Source: Onthophagus taurus
Taxonomy: Eukaryota > Arthropoda > Insecta > Coleoptera > Scarabaeidae
Reading direction: 5' to 3'
NCBI RefSeq assembly: GCF_036711975.1
Contig: NC_091970.1
Span: 2,177,501-2,241,500, forward strand
DNA length: 64,000 nucleotides
In this document: positions 43,681 to 55,700 of the stretch, piece by piece
Position numbering within the stretch: position 1 is the first letter of the stretch
Layout: each line of letters starts with the position of its first letter
The notes under the pieces: generated by a model
What the model was told of the DNA's origin: nothing
Databases searched by the model: none
What the model saw: the letters and a program-made list of their open reading frames with translations, nothing else
Program-made: the position numbers and the translations under genes

Positions 43681-44563
43681 TGAGTCGGATGATAATTTTA
43701 TTTTATTATTTAACATAACCTACAAAAAGAAAATTCAAAGAATCAAACTCAAAGAACAACTCACAAGAGTTTCCTATAATTTTGATCAATACTTACTTGT
43801 GGGTAAAGATTTATTAGTTTTCTTGAATAACGTTCATTTATTTAACTCTATTTTTCTTCAACGAGTTTGATGACAACTTAAGAAGTCAACCATTTGTTAT
43901 TTTCAAAGAACGGTTCTAGCGAGTTTTATCCTACTCTCTCTCTCTCTCAAATAATAAACGGGTTCTCTCTAATATCGATATTTCATAATATCGATAAAAC
44001 GAGTTAATTTGATTTTGTGTTTAATTAAAAGAAATTTTTGTCGAACCTGATTAATATTCTTTTGAACCTGAACTTGCCCGAAACCCTGAGTCTCTTAAAA
44101 TTAAAGAAACCCAAATTTATGGTTTAAAATAACTTGTGTAAGAACACACACAAGTAAAACATCACAATATTAATTTATTTACACTGCAAATAATAATCAA
44201 GTTCAACCCCAATAGGACTTTTTTGATTTAATACAACTTTATTTGTTTCCGGTTTGTCATTAGCAATCTCATGGTAACAATCCCAAAAACGATGTATGAA
44301 TTAAATCTCTTGTTGCAGTTTCTTCTAGTTTTTTAGCCATCTTATTGCTTCGTTTGTTAAATTTGCATCAAAAAGGTTCATTTTGTATCTTGGATCCAAA
44401 TAAGTTGACAAATTTGATCATTTTTGTCTTTAAAAATCCATCAGAAATTGTAAACATCATGGTCAGATCTATATTTTCATTCATTGATCTTTATTATCTT
44501 CCATTTTTAGTTAAACTTGTTGGATAAAAAGATTTATTACAAATTAAGAGTTTTATTCTATCT
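43681..44563. other. Gap before nested transposon
   Basis: No gene. Contains a short CT microsatellite (about 43938) and a 12-bp ACACAAG palindrome region (about 44137-44156). Confidence 0.35.
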
Positions 44564-45181
44564 ACCGTATTTTCTCGAATGTAATCCGCACCTTTTTTAC
44601 AAATTTTATGTGCTCTAAAATCAAATGCGGATTACAATCGGGTGCGGATTAGATTCGCAGTCGTATAGTTGTAATTTGGAAAATAGTGAAATAAAATCAC
44701 ATCATAACAATAAGACTTATTAAGGGTTTTAGAATGATATTTACATTTTTATGTGTCATTTTCTTCCCATACTACGTCATCTTCGGATTATATAAAACTT
44801 CTTAAATGATGTTATAATATTGTTTTCAGGGATCGTTTTCCATGTCGCGTACACTCACTGAGCAAGTTCAGAAGCTCCTTTAATTGCTCCCGGTTTTGTT
44901 AATTCTCGAGTTTGTTAATATAGATATACATACATAGGTTGTAGTATGGATGTTATTCCACCAGGTATTATTATTATGACAAGAAGTGTAAACCAAGTCT
45001 ATGATTAATTAATATCCTCATTTAATAATCTTCCTGGTCTAAGACTCCATACTTGTCTTAATCATCAGCTTTTCCATTGTCCATCCTTTTTGTTGTGCCC
45101 TAACTAGGACGTCATTCAGGAAGTCTTTCAGATTTCAGAATGGTTTTTCTTAATATTAATAATGTCGGCAATTTTTCCCTA

Positions 45182-45562
45182 TCACTTGTTACTGCTAGCA
45201 TCAATGTTATGCGCAATTTTTCGGAACCACTCGTTTATAAACAAATTTCCCACACACCTCTTCTTTCCAGTGTGTAATTGGGTGGCATATCCAGATATAC
45301 TACCATTTCGTTGACATTTACAGTTGAGACAAATTGAAATTTTTTTGAAAATCATTAGGAGCTTTTGGGAAATTGTAGTTCTGTGCCTCACCCATAACAC
45401 CATTCGGTATAAATCCCACAGTCCAACCTTAGCTAGTATTAAAATTTTTTTACTCCCTCCTTTCGTTTTCTTGAGAGAACTAGAAAACTGCCTCGACAAT
45501 TTCATGAAATCATCTCTTCTTTGGCCCGGTAAATTTTTTGCACTATGCCTCACAGTCTCCAA
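45182..45562 (-). pseudogene. pogo-like transposase fragment
   Basis: One open frame with WDLYRMVLWVRHRTTISQKL, then a single-base shift that takes it out of the NDFQKNF continuation. No DDE residues remain. Assignment rests on this short motif plus the TA-flanked ends. Confidence 0.45.
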
Positions 45563-46265
45563 TTACTCTCATTAACAGCAAAAATTGTACCAGCTTTTCG
45601 ATTTCCTTAACGCTAACTTAATAACAACTCTTTAAACTTTGCTGTATAGAAGAACCTTTTAGATTTTTGCTACTTTTTTTAATAATTACGCTATTATATG
45701 TATAATTATTAATAATTAAGCACACAGCACGTTCGAGCTACTACGAGGGCAGCATATGAACGGAATTCGTACTAGGCAATACTATTTTTTTTTTTTAATT
45801 ATATTTATTTTCCAAATTTTTCTGGCTTGGTAAATTTGAAGTCTAGTCTAAAAAAAAGTCGTCGTAAGCAAGGTTTCTTTAGATGCATCAGCGTCAGTCA
45901 ACAGAAAAAATATATATTTGGGTCGTTCTCATGAAACGTTAAAATGTGGAGCGAAAATATATTTTAATTTCAAAGTTAACTAGAAATTATGAAAAAATTA
46001 CTGTGTGAAGTGGAAGGTGTCTAATCATTAGCTGGTAGTTTAACGTGCTAAATTTTTTGTTTTTGTGGGTTTTTCAAAATTTCGAATCCATTCTAATGAT
46101 TATCTTAAGGTAATTATATAAAATGCTTATTTGATTTAAAAAAATAGTTTATTAATAACAAAGTTTTATTTTAAATTTCATTTTTATAACAACATTTATT
46201 TATTAATTACAAAGTTTGTTTATTAGAAGATTTTTTAGCAATTTTTAACTGACAACATACTTATA

Positions 46266-48557
46266 TTAGTATACGTATTCCCATGTATGTACACATTCTG
46301 TACCAAATTCACAATGGAAACAACTGAGTTTATTTAGAAAAATTTGCTTCCTTTTTCTGGACCATGTTATTTGATGAGTTTGCATCAGTCCTTTAGCACT
46401 CTTTATAGTTTTAGGAAGCTCTTTGTCAACTTTTTCAATATCGTCTACATCAATTACATCAATGTGGATTTTCAACATAGCTTGCTGTAATTTGCACACA
46501 AAAACTTCAAAATTATTAATGTCACAGTTACAAGAAACTAATCTATCTGCACAACGTTTAATTGTAGCGCCAATTCCGTCTAGTGCTCCCTTTCCGTGCC
46601 CTGCTTCGGAAAAATTCCAAGATATGTAATTGATTTCGGGATACATTTTTGGCAATAATCCTTGAATAAAATATAACATTTTCCTATTTCTATACTGAGT
46701 GCTGGGACTGTCAGAGAGAAAATGTAAGGTTGTTATTTTTCTTTCATACTTTGTTACATAGTGATTTATAATTGGTGTTAAATGTGCTACTATCGCAGAT
46801 GAGTCATGACGAAGGGATGATGATATAGTGCAAAAACCTTGTTTTTCTTTGGTGTAGTACACAACTCCTGTATGTAACGTAATTTGCTCGCGTGATGCAC
46901 CAAAGTGCACAGCTTATGCTTCTTCGGGATACTTATAACAATAATTTTCAGAAAAGTCAATGTGCAACAAGAGTTCATGTTCTTGTAAATTTCGTTTAAG
47001 TTCGTTTATTTCATTAAATTGATGTAGTATATTTAGACTATGATTTATGAATTTTGGAAGCAATATATTTAATTTGGTAATTATTTCATGTGGTTTTGCG
47101 TGCATCTTTTGCTTTAATGTACGTTGGACTAAAATCGTTTTTTTAGTTTTCTCGCTAACACGTTCTTCTTTTTTTGTTGTCCACTGTTGATAAGGATATG
47201 ACATATTCCACTTCTCAGGATGAACGTTAAATAGTAATTTATTTGTATTGCAACTTTGACAGATACGATTTAAGCATGTTTCCTTTCTGATGTCACAGCA
47301 CATTGTACAAAGAACATTTTGTGTAGACGATTCTTTTAGGATATTTACCCTCCATAGTGCTTGTATTAGTAGATTCATATTTTCATGTAGAACACATAAA
47401 CATGTATTTCTTTCAGCTAGTTTTTGGGGAACTACCCAAAATGGTCGCAGTTTACAGAAAGTGGAATAGGAAATAGAAATGTCATGTTGTTTCTTAAATT
47501 GTTTGTGTAGTGTCTTCATAGTTGCATTTAAATAACGTTTTTGTTTTTTTCGTAAGTTTCTTGTGATAGTATCTTTCTTTCCTGGAGCTAATCTTGAATT
47601 TTCATCAGCGATAAAAAATTTTCCTACAAGTTTTCTCAATTCTGGAATTTTTTGTCTATTCTTGCGGTTGTAACACAATATATCGTCTGAGTGTAATTGT
47701 TTTTTCCACAATGAATAGGGTAAAAAACTTCTTGCAAATTTAAGTAGTCTGTATTTTTTCAGCATCTTTCCTTTGATAACTTTAGCGAATGCTTGTTTTC
47801 TTTTACAATCCGTCAAAGCTTGAAAATTATTTGTTAACTCTTGTTTTATAACCTCCCCAAATAAAAGATGTTTTTTCACTTCTTGTGGAACATTTTTTAC
47901 ACCCTTGAGAAGCTTATTTACGTTAGAATTTGGCGTATCCTTTTCTGTTTTCGATTTATTTTTCAATCTATAATACTTTTTCTTATACATGTCTAACTGC
48001 CGTTTCAAGTTACTGTTTTCTTTTCTGACTTTTCCTAATGTTCTGTAGCATTTCGCACGGTTCCTCAACATTACCTTTCTGCCCTGAGTTTTTTGCCTAC
48101 TTAGAGCATTCCTGTTTTCCTTAGTTATAGTTGTGCCTAATTTCGTAGATATTGAATTATTATTAAATGAGCAGGACGAACCATTTCCATTATTTTCAAC
48201 ATTTATGTTAATTGCTTCTACCTGAGAATTATCTTCATCTAGTTCATCTGATGTGCCTGTATCTGAACTGGTAGGTGGCGTATTTTTTCGTAAGTTTTTC
48301 AAAGCTTGTCTTTTTTCTCTGTATCGCTTAGAATTTTCTTTCCATTTCTTTCTCTGAACACGTTTTTCACGATTTGATAAATCTTTTATAGACTTAACTA
48401 TTCCCTTTTTCTTTGCATTCTTGTATAATTCATGCTTTTTTATCTGTTCGATTTCTTTTCTTTCAGGATTGTTTTTTATTTTTTCACGCCTTCTCTTTTC
48501 ACACTCACGCTTTTTCTTTCGAATTTCTTCGCTTGAATTTTTTTTTGTTCTGGCCAT
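46266..48557 (-). pseudogene. Sola-like DDE transposase, one in-frame stop
   Basis: A single frame of about 760 codons from ATG 48557 is broken only by TAA at 46916-46914. The N-terminus is very Lys/Arg-rich with coiled-coil character (SSEEIRKKKRECEKRRREK), then an acidic Ser/Thr stretch, then a Cys-rich segment (CTMCC..CLNRICQSC). The catalytic part has Asp in LLHIDFSENY just before the stop, Asp in LHFLSDSPSTQYRN, and Glu in WNFSEAGHGKGALDGIGATIKR. This HGKG-DGIG arrangement and the 4-bp duplication fit Sola elements as I recall them; superfamily placement is not proved. Confidence 0.7.
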
Positions 48558-49086
48558 GTTCCTTATTAACAAAAATAAAATATAAATCATTAGATTGGAT
48601 TTTTATCATTAGTATGGATGAAACTTTGTTAAAAACAATAAAAATAAAATCCACGCTAATGATATTTTAATTTAAAATATTTTTTAATTCGTAAACTAAT
48701 TAAGCTTTTTTGAATGAAATATACTTGAATGTACCGCACAATTTGCTTCACGATTTCATCTTATAATGTCTTAGTTCCTTGTACACCTAAAGATTTTATC
48801 AAACCCACTCTAATGTTACTGCATTGATGTACTTACCTGTCTAGCAACACAACTTCACCCTTTAATTATCACTGAACAACTGTCAAAATCAATATGTCAA
48901 CATAAAATAAAAGTCAAACGGCATGAAATTAAAATGTAATTTGTGCCTACTAGAAAAAACAAAATATTTTCTGTATATTAGATGTTCAATTCTTTCCACT
49001 CTAATGATGGAAGAAATCAGGGACAGAAGTTCAAAGTCATTTTATTGAAAATTTGAAAATATGAAATTAATACTACAATACCTGTA

Positions 49087-51366
49087 CAGGGTGTCCCAAT
49101 TTCGATGTCCGCATAGGCTATCTCCGAAACTAAAAGAGATAGAAAAAAAGTAGCTTACTTGTCATGATCTCGTTTTTCGAGAAAATGTTAATGCCGAAAA
49201 CTCCGAACAGCTATCGTCTTTTGTTTACGCCCTATCGGCAAAAACTGAAAATTTTGCGAAAACGACATTCACAAATATCTCACTTATTATCAAAGATGGA
49301 GTATTATAAATAAAACATTATATGGGCTACTTTTTACGAAGAATTCAGTGGCGTAGGTAGAATTTTTTTCCTATCTTTTATTTTCGAGATTTTAGACGTA
49401 ACTTTATTTTTTTAAATGGAAACCATAGTTGGCTATGACTTAAAATAATTTGTTATTTTCTTCTGATAACAAATATATATAGTTTGTAGGGTATATTTCT
49501 TATGGTTATTGAATAATTAACAAAAATTCATTTTGTTCTGTCTAAAACTAATGTATGTATTTAAAAGTTAATGTTGCTATGGTGATAACCATACATACTA
49601 TGATGGAACATAATGTATCAAATAATTGCCAAAGTTTGTATTTAAAAATTCGATATCAACTCTGGCATTATGTGCTGGCATTATGCACCAGCGTGTTAAG
49701 TGTCAAAGTATAACAAAACTGAATAAAACTTTACAATGAATTTCGAAAATTATGAAAAATGTAACATGATGGAATGCTATATGTTATCAGATAAGAATGC
49801 GACGTTAGCCGCGGAATTTTATTTCACAAGATATCGAGAAAGGAGACAACCGCACGTACGAACCTTCAGCCGGTCAGCAGAAAATTTAATAGATATTTGG
49901 TCCTTCCCCAAACCACATACAAAAACATACCAAAATGACCTGCAAGAGAAATTGCAACAAGACGTCTGACCCAAAAGACGCTGCTCCCGAATATGAAAGA
50001 AAAATAAGTATAAACCATACAAAGCGGTGCTAACTCATTATTTACGTGCCGGAGATCTCAATCGAAGATTAGAATTTTGTAGATGATATTTAAAAAAATT
50101 AAATAATCTGCGGTTTGTTCAAAATGTAATCTGGACCGATGAAGTCTCTGAGTGTTCAAAGAAGATTGGGGTTCAATGTATGGTGTGCCCTTTTAGATAA
50201 TAGAGTTTTGGCATATAGTATCTACCATAAAAACTTAAACTCAGGGAAATACCTCAATATATTAAGGCAGCACATTGAGCCTTTAGTCGACCATTTGCCA
50301 CTAAATATGTCTCAAATGATATATTTTCAATATAACGGAGCACCAGCACATAATGCCAGAGTTGTTAGTGAATTTTTAAATACTACTACAAACTCAAGGA
50401 CAATAAAATCTAACAGGACTGCTACATCCATTGTTGTGACAGCCTACCCGCAAACTACGTCACACCATTTTCCACGCCCAGCTGTTGTTATGGTCTATGC
50501 GTTTGCTGTGTGTTTTTAGAGGTTATATCCTAGACGTATTCATATTAGTTTTGAAGTTTTATGTTTTTAGAGGTATTAATGTCTATCATATAACCTCTAA
50601 AAACATAGACAGTTATCTACCAGGCGTGGCAAATAGTGTGACGTAGAGTGCAGGCAACCAACCCGTAGTCGACTACAAAAATACAATGGATGTAGCAGTC
50701 CTGTTAGATTCTACTGTCCTTGCTACAAACTTTGCCAATAATTGGAAACAATGCTCTCCCTCATGGTATGGTTATCACCATAACAACATTAAGTTTTAAA
50801 TACATACAATAATTTTAGAAAGAACAAAAAAAATTGATACATTATATTCCATCATAGTATGTATGGTTATCACCATAGCAACGTTAACTTTTAAATACAT
50901 ACATTAGATTTAGATGGAACAAAATGAATTTTTGTTAATTATTCAATAACTATAAGAAATATACCCCACAAACTATATATATTTGTTATCAGAAGAAAAT
51001 AACAAATTATTTTAAGTCATAGCCAACTATGGTTTCCATTTAAAAAAATAAAGTTACGTCTAAAATCTCGAAAATAAAAGATGGGAAAAAAATTCTACCT
51101 ACGCCACTGAATTCTTCGTAAAAAGTTGCCCATATAATGTTTTATTTATAATACTCCATCTTTGATAATAAGTGAGATATTTGCGAATGTCGTTTTCGCA
51201 AAATTTTCAGTTTTTGCCGATAGGGCGAAAACAAAAGACGATAGCTGTTCGGAGTTTTCGGCATTAACATTTTCTCGAAAAACGAGATCATGACATGTAA
51301 GCTACTTTTTTTCTATCTCTTAGTTTCGGAGATAGCCTATGCGGACATCGAAATTGGGACACCCTG
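49087..51366 (+). mobile_element. Mariner-type element, inner layer
   Basis: Ends CAGGGTGTCCCAATTTCGAT and its reverse complement, flanked by TA (49085-49086 and 51367-51368). Inverted arms are about 535 bp (49087-49620 and 50833-51366). It splits the 5' side of the Sola-like element, so it is the youngest layer. Confidence 0.85.
49736..50519 (+). pseudogene. Mariner-type transposase, decayed
   Basis: 49736-49969 encodes the N-terminal HTH (MMECYMLSDKNATLAAEFYFTRYRERRQPHVRTFSR). After frameshifts, VIWTDEV gives the first Asp, and 50139-50519 gives RRLGFNVWCALLDNRVLAY and YNGAPAHNARVVSEFL, where the second catalytic Asp is Asn. The third acidic motif is lost to a rearrangement after 50400. 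Confidence 0.75.
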
Positions 51367-51821
51367 TACATATGCTTAAGCTATGCATGTGTAATTATAA
51401 GATATTTACAAAATTTTTACTAGGGAACACAATAAGTGTTTTATTATAAAGTAACGTTAGGGACATCCACTCTAATGATATTTTACAAGTAAAACTTCAT
51501 TTTTCTTTTCTAAAATTTTAATATTAAATAAAAAATCAAATGGACTTAATAGTCATTGGTGTGTAGTAAATTGTGACAATTCTGTTTTTATGATAATATC
51601 TTTTATTTAATTTATATTGATCAATGACAATAAAATTTAACGTTTTGTGAGAATTACCCATTTATGGTTAACAACAAGCATCGCATCGTTTTGGTGTTGT
51701 CGAATTGCTCAAAGAAAGATGCGGATTACATTCGCAAACTAAATTTTTTTACCACTATGCATTTTTAAAATCGGGGTGCGGATTAGATTCGAGTGCGGAT
51801 AAGATTCGAGAAAATACGGTA

Positions 51822-52754
51822 TTTAGCATCCTTAATTTTCTATCTTCCATTCTTTAAAGTATTTCGTTTTATCTAAAATCCCTTTAAATGTGTCCAATCC
51901 ATTTCTTTCTTGTGTTATAAATTATATTTTGGATACATAAAAATAAAAAATATGTAACGGTGATAATATGATGTTAAGTTTTTAATAGGATTATATTAAA
52001 TTAATTAATTAATTTTAAAAGGAAATTTAAAAGGAATTAAAAGTTAGGATGAATTTTGAAAAATCATTTTATTTTTCACATTATTCTTATATGGCAGTGC
52101 ACAGAGCATATACAATTTTTTTTGTAGTACAACGTGACATACACCTATTTAATAATAATAATAAATATTTGTATAATAAATTTTTTTTAATTTTTTCATT
52201 TTATTTAACTTTTATATTTGTTTATTTTTTTTTCATTTAATTTAAATTTCCTCCAAGTACATCATTAAAACGTTTTTATAGTCTTGTTTATTTGAGCGTC
52301 TGTTTATTATTATTGTTTATTTATAATTTACAAATCTAGCTAGTATTATCACCGTTAATTTCCCTATCTACATCCTTTCGTACTTTTTTTTTCATTTTTA
52401 ATTTAATCATTATTTTATTTAAATCGCGTTTTAAATCTGTCTCGTTATATATTCTCAAATTATACAAACGATCTACTTAATCTCATTTAATAATTCATTT
52501 TATAAAACCGCCTCTTTATAAATATCGTCTGTTTTATTTATTAAATATAACGTTTTACTTGTTAAATCTCTCCAAGGGGGGCAAACTGGTTAAAGCATGA
52601 CATATGTATCTATTACATTTTTTTTTTGTTTTTTGGACACTTCTTTTCATCATAGAAGACAACAACAGTTACTATACACATTTACCATCGACTCTAAATA
52701 TACTTTTTTTTTAATTCTTACTTTATTCTGTTATACAGACACTTACGAAGCGTT
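51822..52754. other. 3' region of PDZ/PH gene
   Basis: AT-rich, no coding sequence supported; probably 3' UTR of the minus-strand gene that ends at 52755. Confidence 0.4.
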
Positions 52755-55700
52755 CTAACCAACTTTTAACCATCTATCAATCGAATATTCCAACGCAGCT
52801 AACCATCTTTGAAATAGATTTCAATAAAAAGTTCAAATTTATTGTACTTTTAACTCACCTTTTACGATCCATATCAGATTCCGTATGGAAATAATAATGT
52901 TTTTGCGTCGCCTCAGCAGGAATCATCTCAAAAGCGTGCTTTTTACTCCCACTGGCGCTTTGTTGTACCTTATATCCATGCAAACAAGCTACCCCTAATA
53001 ATTAAAACGATTATAGATTTGCAAGCAATAAAGGATTAACCAAAAATTACCGAAAGCACTCTTTGAATTCGCATCTTGATAAAAATACAAACAAGCATCC
53101 TTCAACACGCAATATCTCCGACTCCAAGACTTCCACTGCGTGCCCAATTTCACCAAATACCCAAAACAATCCGGTTTGGGAATCGAATTCGGAGGCAACG
53201 TTAAATTCCTTCGAGCCTGCTCCAACCAAGTATCACAAATCACACTTTCCTCGGCTGATTGAGACAACAATTCGCTCCATCTTCGTGCCGATTGTTCCGT
53301 ATCAGCCGCTAAATGCAACGTTGGTGCTCCCGGGCGTGATATGCTTAATCTATAAGGTTTCATTTCATCCTCCACCGGTTTTATTTCGTAGTTTTGGAGC
53401 ATAATTGCCCCAACAGGTTGTTTATCCTTAAAAACAATTATTAATCATACTTAATGATAATAATATAAATGACTTACAACGTCGGTTTTATAAAAATAAA
53501 GACAATTATCTTTTTTTAAAGCAAAAAATCTTCTTATCCACTTATTAGTGGGAATTCCGCTGGCGAATCCGCCCAATTTCCATAAGTAACCGCTGTAAAT
53601 GGAAGTTCCGTGCGAATCTTGCGCGGTCGGGCTTAAAACTCCGCATGTTCTGGCTACCTAAAGAAATAATATTAAATTATTTTAAACTTTATGTGATGAA
53701 ATAATTACCTCTAAAGTTAACGTATCGCTTCCGGCGTGGGCTATTTTAACGACTTCCGAGTGACTTTTATCCAAAACGCTTATTCCATTTACGGATAGAA
53801 CGATATCTCCTACTTCTAATCCGGAACTTTCAGCCGGCGTATCTAATTCTATTGCTGAAACCACTACCGGTTTTGAACCGTGAATTCTAAAACCAAATTC
53901 TCCAGATTGGCGACGAACAATCACTGTTTTATCACTTTCTGAAATCAATACAAAAATGATTAAATAATAATTAATAATTCACTTGTTCTCAGCAGAAAAT
54001 TTCATACAAAAGCGATTTTCGAAGATTTTCTCAATAAAAAATATATAAAAATATATATATAAAAATTTGGTTGAGGTTATGTTCTTAATTATTGATCAAA
54101 TCAAAAATTTTTATTAACAATATTTGTTTAGAATTACTTCAGGAACAGTGTTTGTTAATACAATTTTTTGCTAACTTGAAATTTTAATTTCCCACTGAAT
54201 AGTATGCTATCAAAATTATCTCGATAATTATTGTTTTTATTAAAAAATGTTTTAAATAAAATTGGTTTCAATTTCGATTTTGAATCAATTATCTTAATAA
54301 CAAAATTTTACATCTCTATTAATTAAGCGTCTAAATGTAATTATGTATAAAAATGGAAAAATTATTATTTTGAGGTTATCTCCTTAATTATTGATTAAAT
54401 CAAAAATTTTTATTAACAATATTTGTTAAGAATTGCTTCAGGAACAGTGTTTGTTAAAACAATTTTTTCTAACTTGAAATTTTAATTTCCCACTGAATAG
54501 TATGCTACAAAAATTAATATTTTTGAGGTTACCTATATCCTTACTGTTGATTTAATCAAAAAATGTTGTTAACAAAATTTGTTTAGAATTACTTCAGGAA
54601 CAGTGTTTGTTAATACAATTTTTTGCTAACTTGAAATTTTAATTTCCCTCTGAATAGTATGCTATCAAAATTAATTATCTCGATAATTATTGTTTTTATC
54701 AAAAAATGTTTTAAATAAAATTTGTTTCAATTTCGATTTTGAATCAATTATCTTAATAACAAAATTTTATGTCACTATTAATTAAGCGTCTAAATGTAAT
54801 TATGTATAAAAATGGAAAAATTATTATTTTGAGGTTATCTCCTTAATTATTGATTAAATCAAAAATTTTTTTAACAATATTTGTTAAGAATTGCTTCAGG
54901 AACAGTGTTTGTTAATACAATTTTTTGCTAAATGGAAAATTTAATTTCCCACTGAATAGTATGCTACAAAAATTAATATTTTTGAGGTTATATCCTTATT
55001 GTTGATTTAATCAAAAAATGTTGTTAACAAAATTCGTTTAGAATTACTTCAGGAACAGTGGTTGTTAATACAATTTTTTGCTAACTTGAAATTTTAATTT
55101 CCCTCTCAATAGTATGCTATCAAAATTAATTATCTCGATAATTATTGCTTTTATCAAAAAATGTTTTAAATAAAATTTGTTTCAATTTCGATTTTGAATC
55201 AATTATCTTAATAACAAAATTTTACATCTCTATTAATTAAGCGTCTAAATGTAATTATGTATACAAATGGAAAAATTATTATTTTGAGGTTATCTCCTTA
55301 ATTATCGATTAAATCAAAAATTTTTATTAACAATATTTATTAAGAATTGCTTCAGGAACAGTGTTTGTTAAAATAATTTTTTGCTAACTTGAAATTTTAA
55401 TTTCCCACTGAATAGTATGGCACAAAAATTAATATTTTTGAGGTTATATCCTTATTGTTGATTTAATCAAAAAATGTTGTTAACAAAATTTGTTTAGAAT
55501 TACTTCAGGAACAGTGTTTGTTAATACAACTTTTTGCTAACTTGAAATTTTAATTTCCCACTGAATAGTATGCTACAAAAATTAATATTTTTGAGGTTAT
55601 ATCCTTATTGTTGATTTAATCAAAAAATGTTGTTAACAAAATTCGTTTAGAATTACTTCAGGAACAGTGTTTGTTAATACAATTTTTTGCTAACTTGAAA

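Larger units (their letters stand above)
45920..51659 (-). mobile_element. Sola-like DNA transposon, middle layer
   Basis: Ends GGGTCGTTCTCATGAAACGTTAAA (45920) and the reverse complement of GGGTAATTCTCACAAAACGTTAAA (to 51659) are flanked by ATTT at 45916-45919 and 51660-51663, a 4-bp duplication. Subterminal CACTCTAATGAT-type motifs recur at 46090, 48808, 49000 and 51465. Without the mariner insert it is about 3.46 kb with one transposase gene. Confidence 0.75.
44566..51819 (-). mobile_element. pogo-like transposon, outer layer of a three-level nest
   Basis: Ends CCGTATTTTCTCGAATGTAA (44566) and TTCGAGAAAATACGG (to 51819), flanked by TA at 44564-44565 and 51820-51821. Subterminal TGCGGATTA motifs recur at both ends. 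A decayed frame on - at 45182-45562 contains TTISQKLxxDFxK-like sequence as in pogo/Tigger transposases. Only about 1.36 kb (left) and 0.16 kb (right) belong to this layer; the rest is a younger insertion. Confidence 0.72.

Noticed and set aside
53063..53404. 113-codon frame on +
   Set aside because: Antisense shadow of the PH-domain exon.
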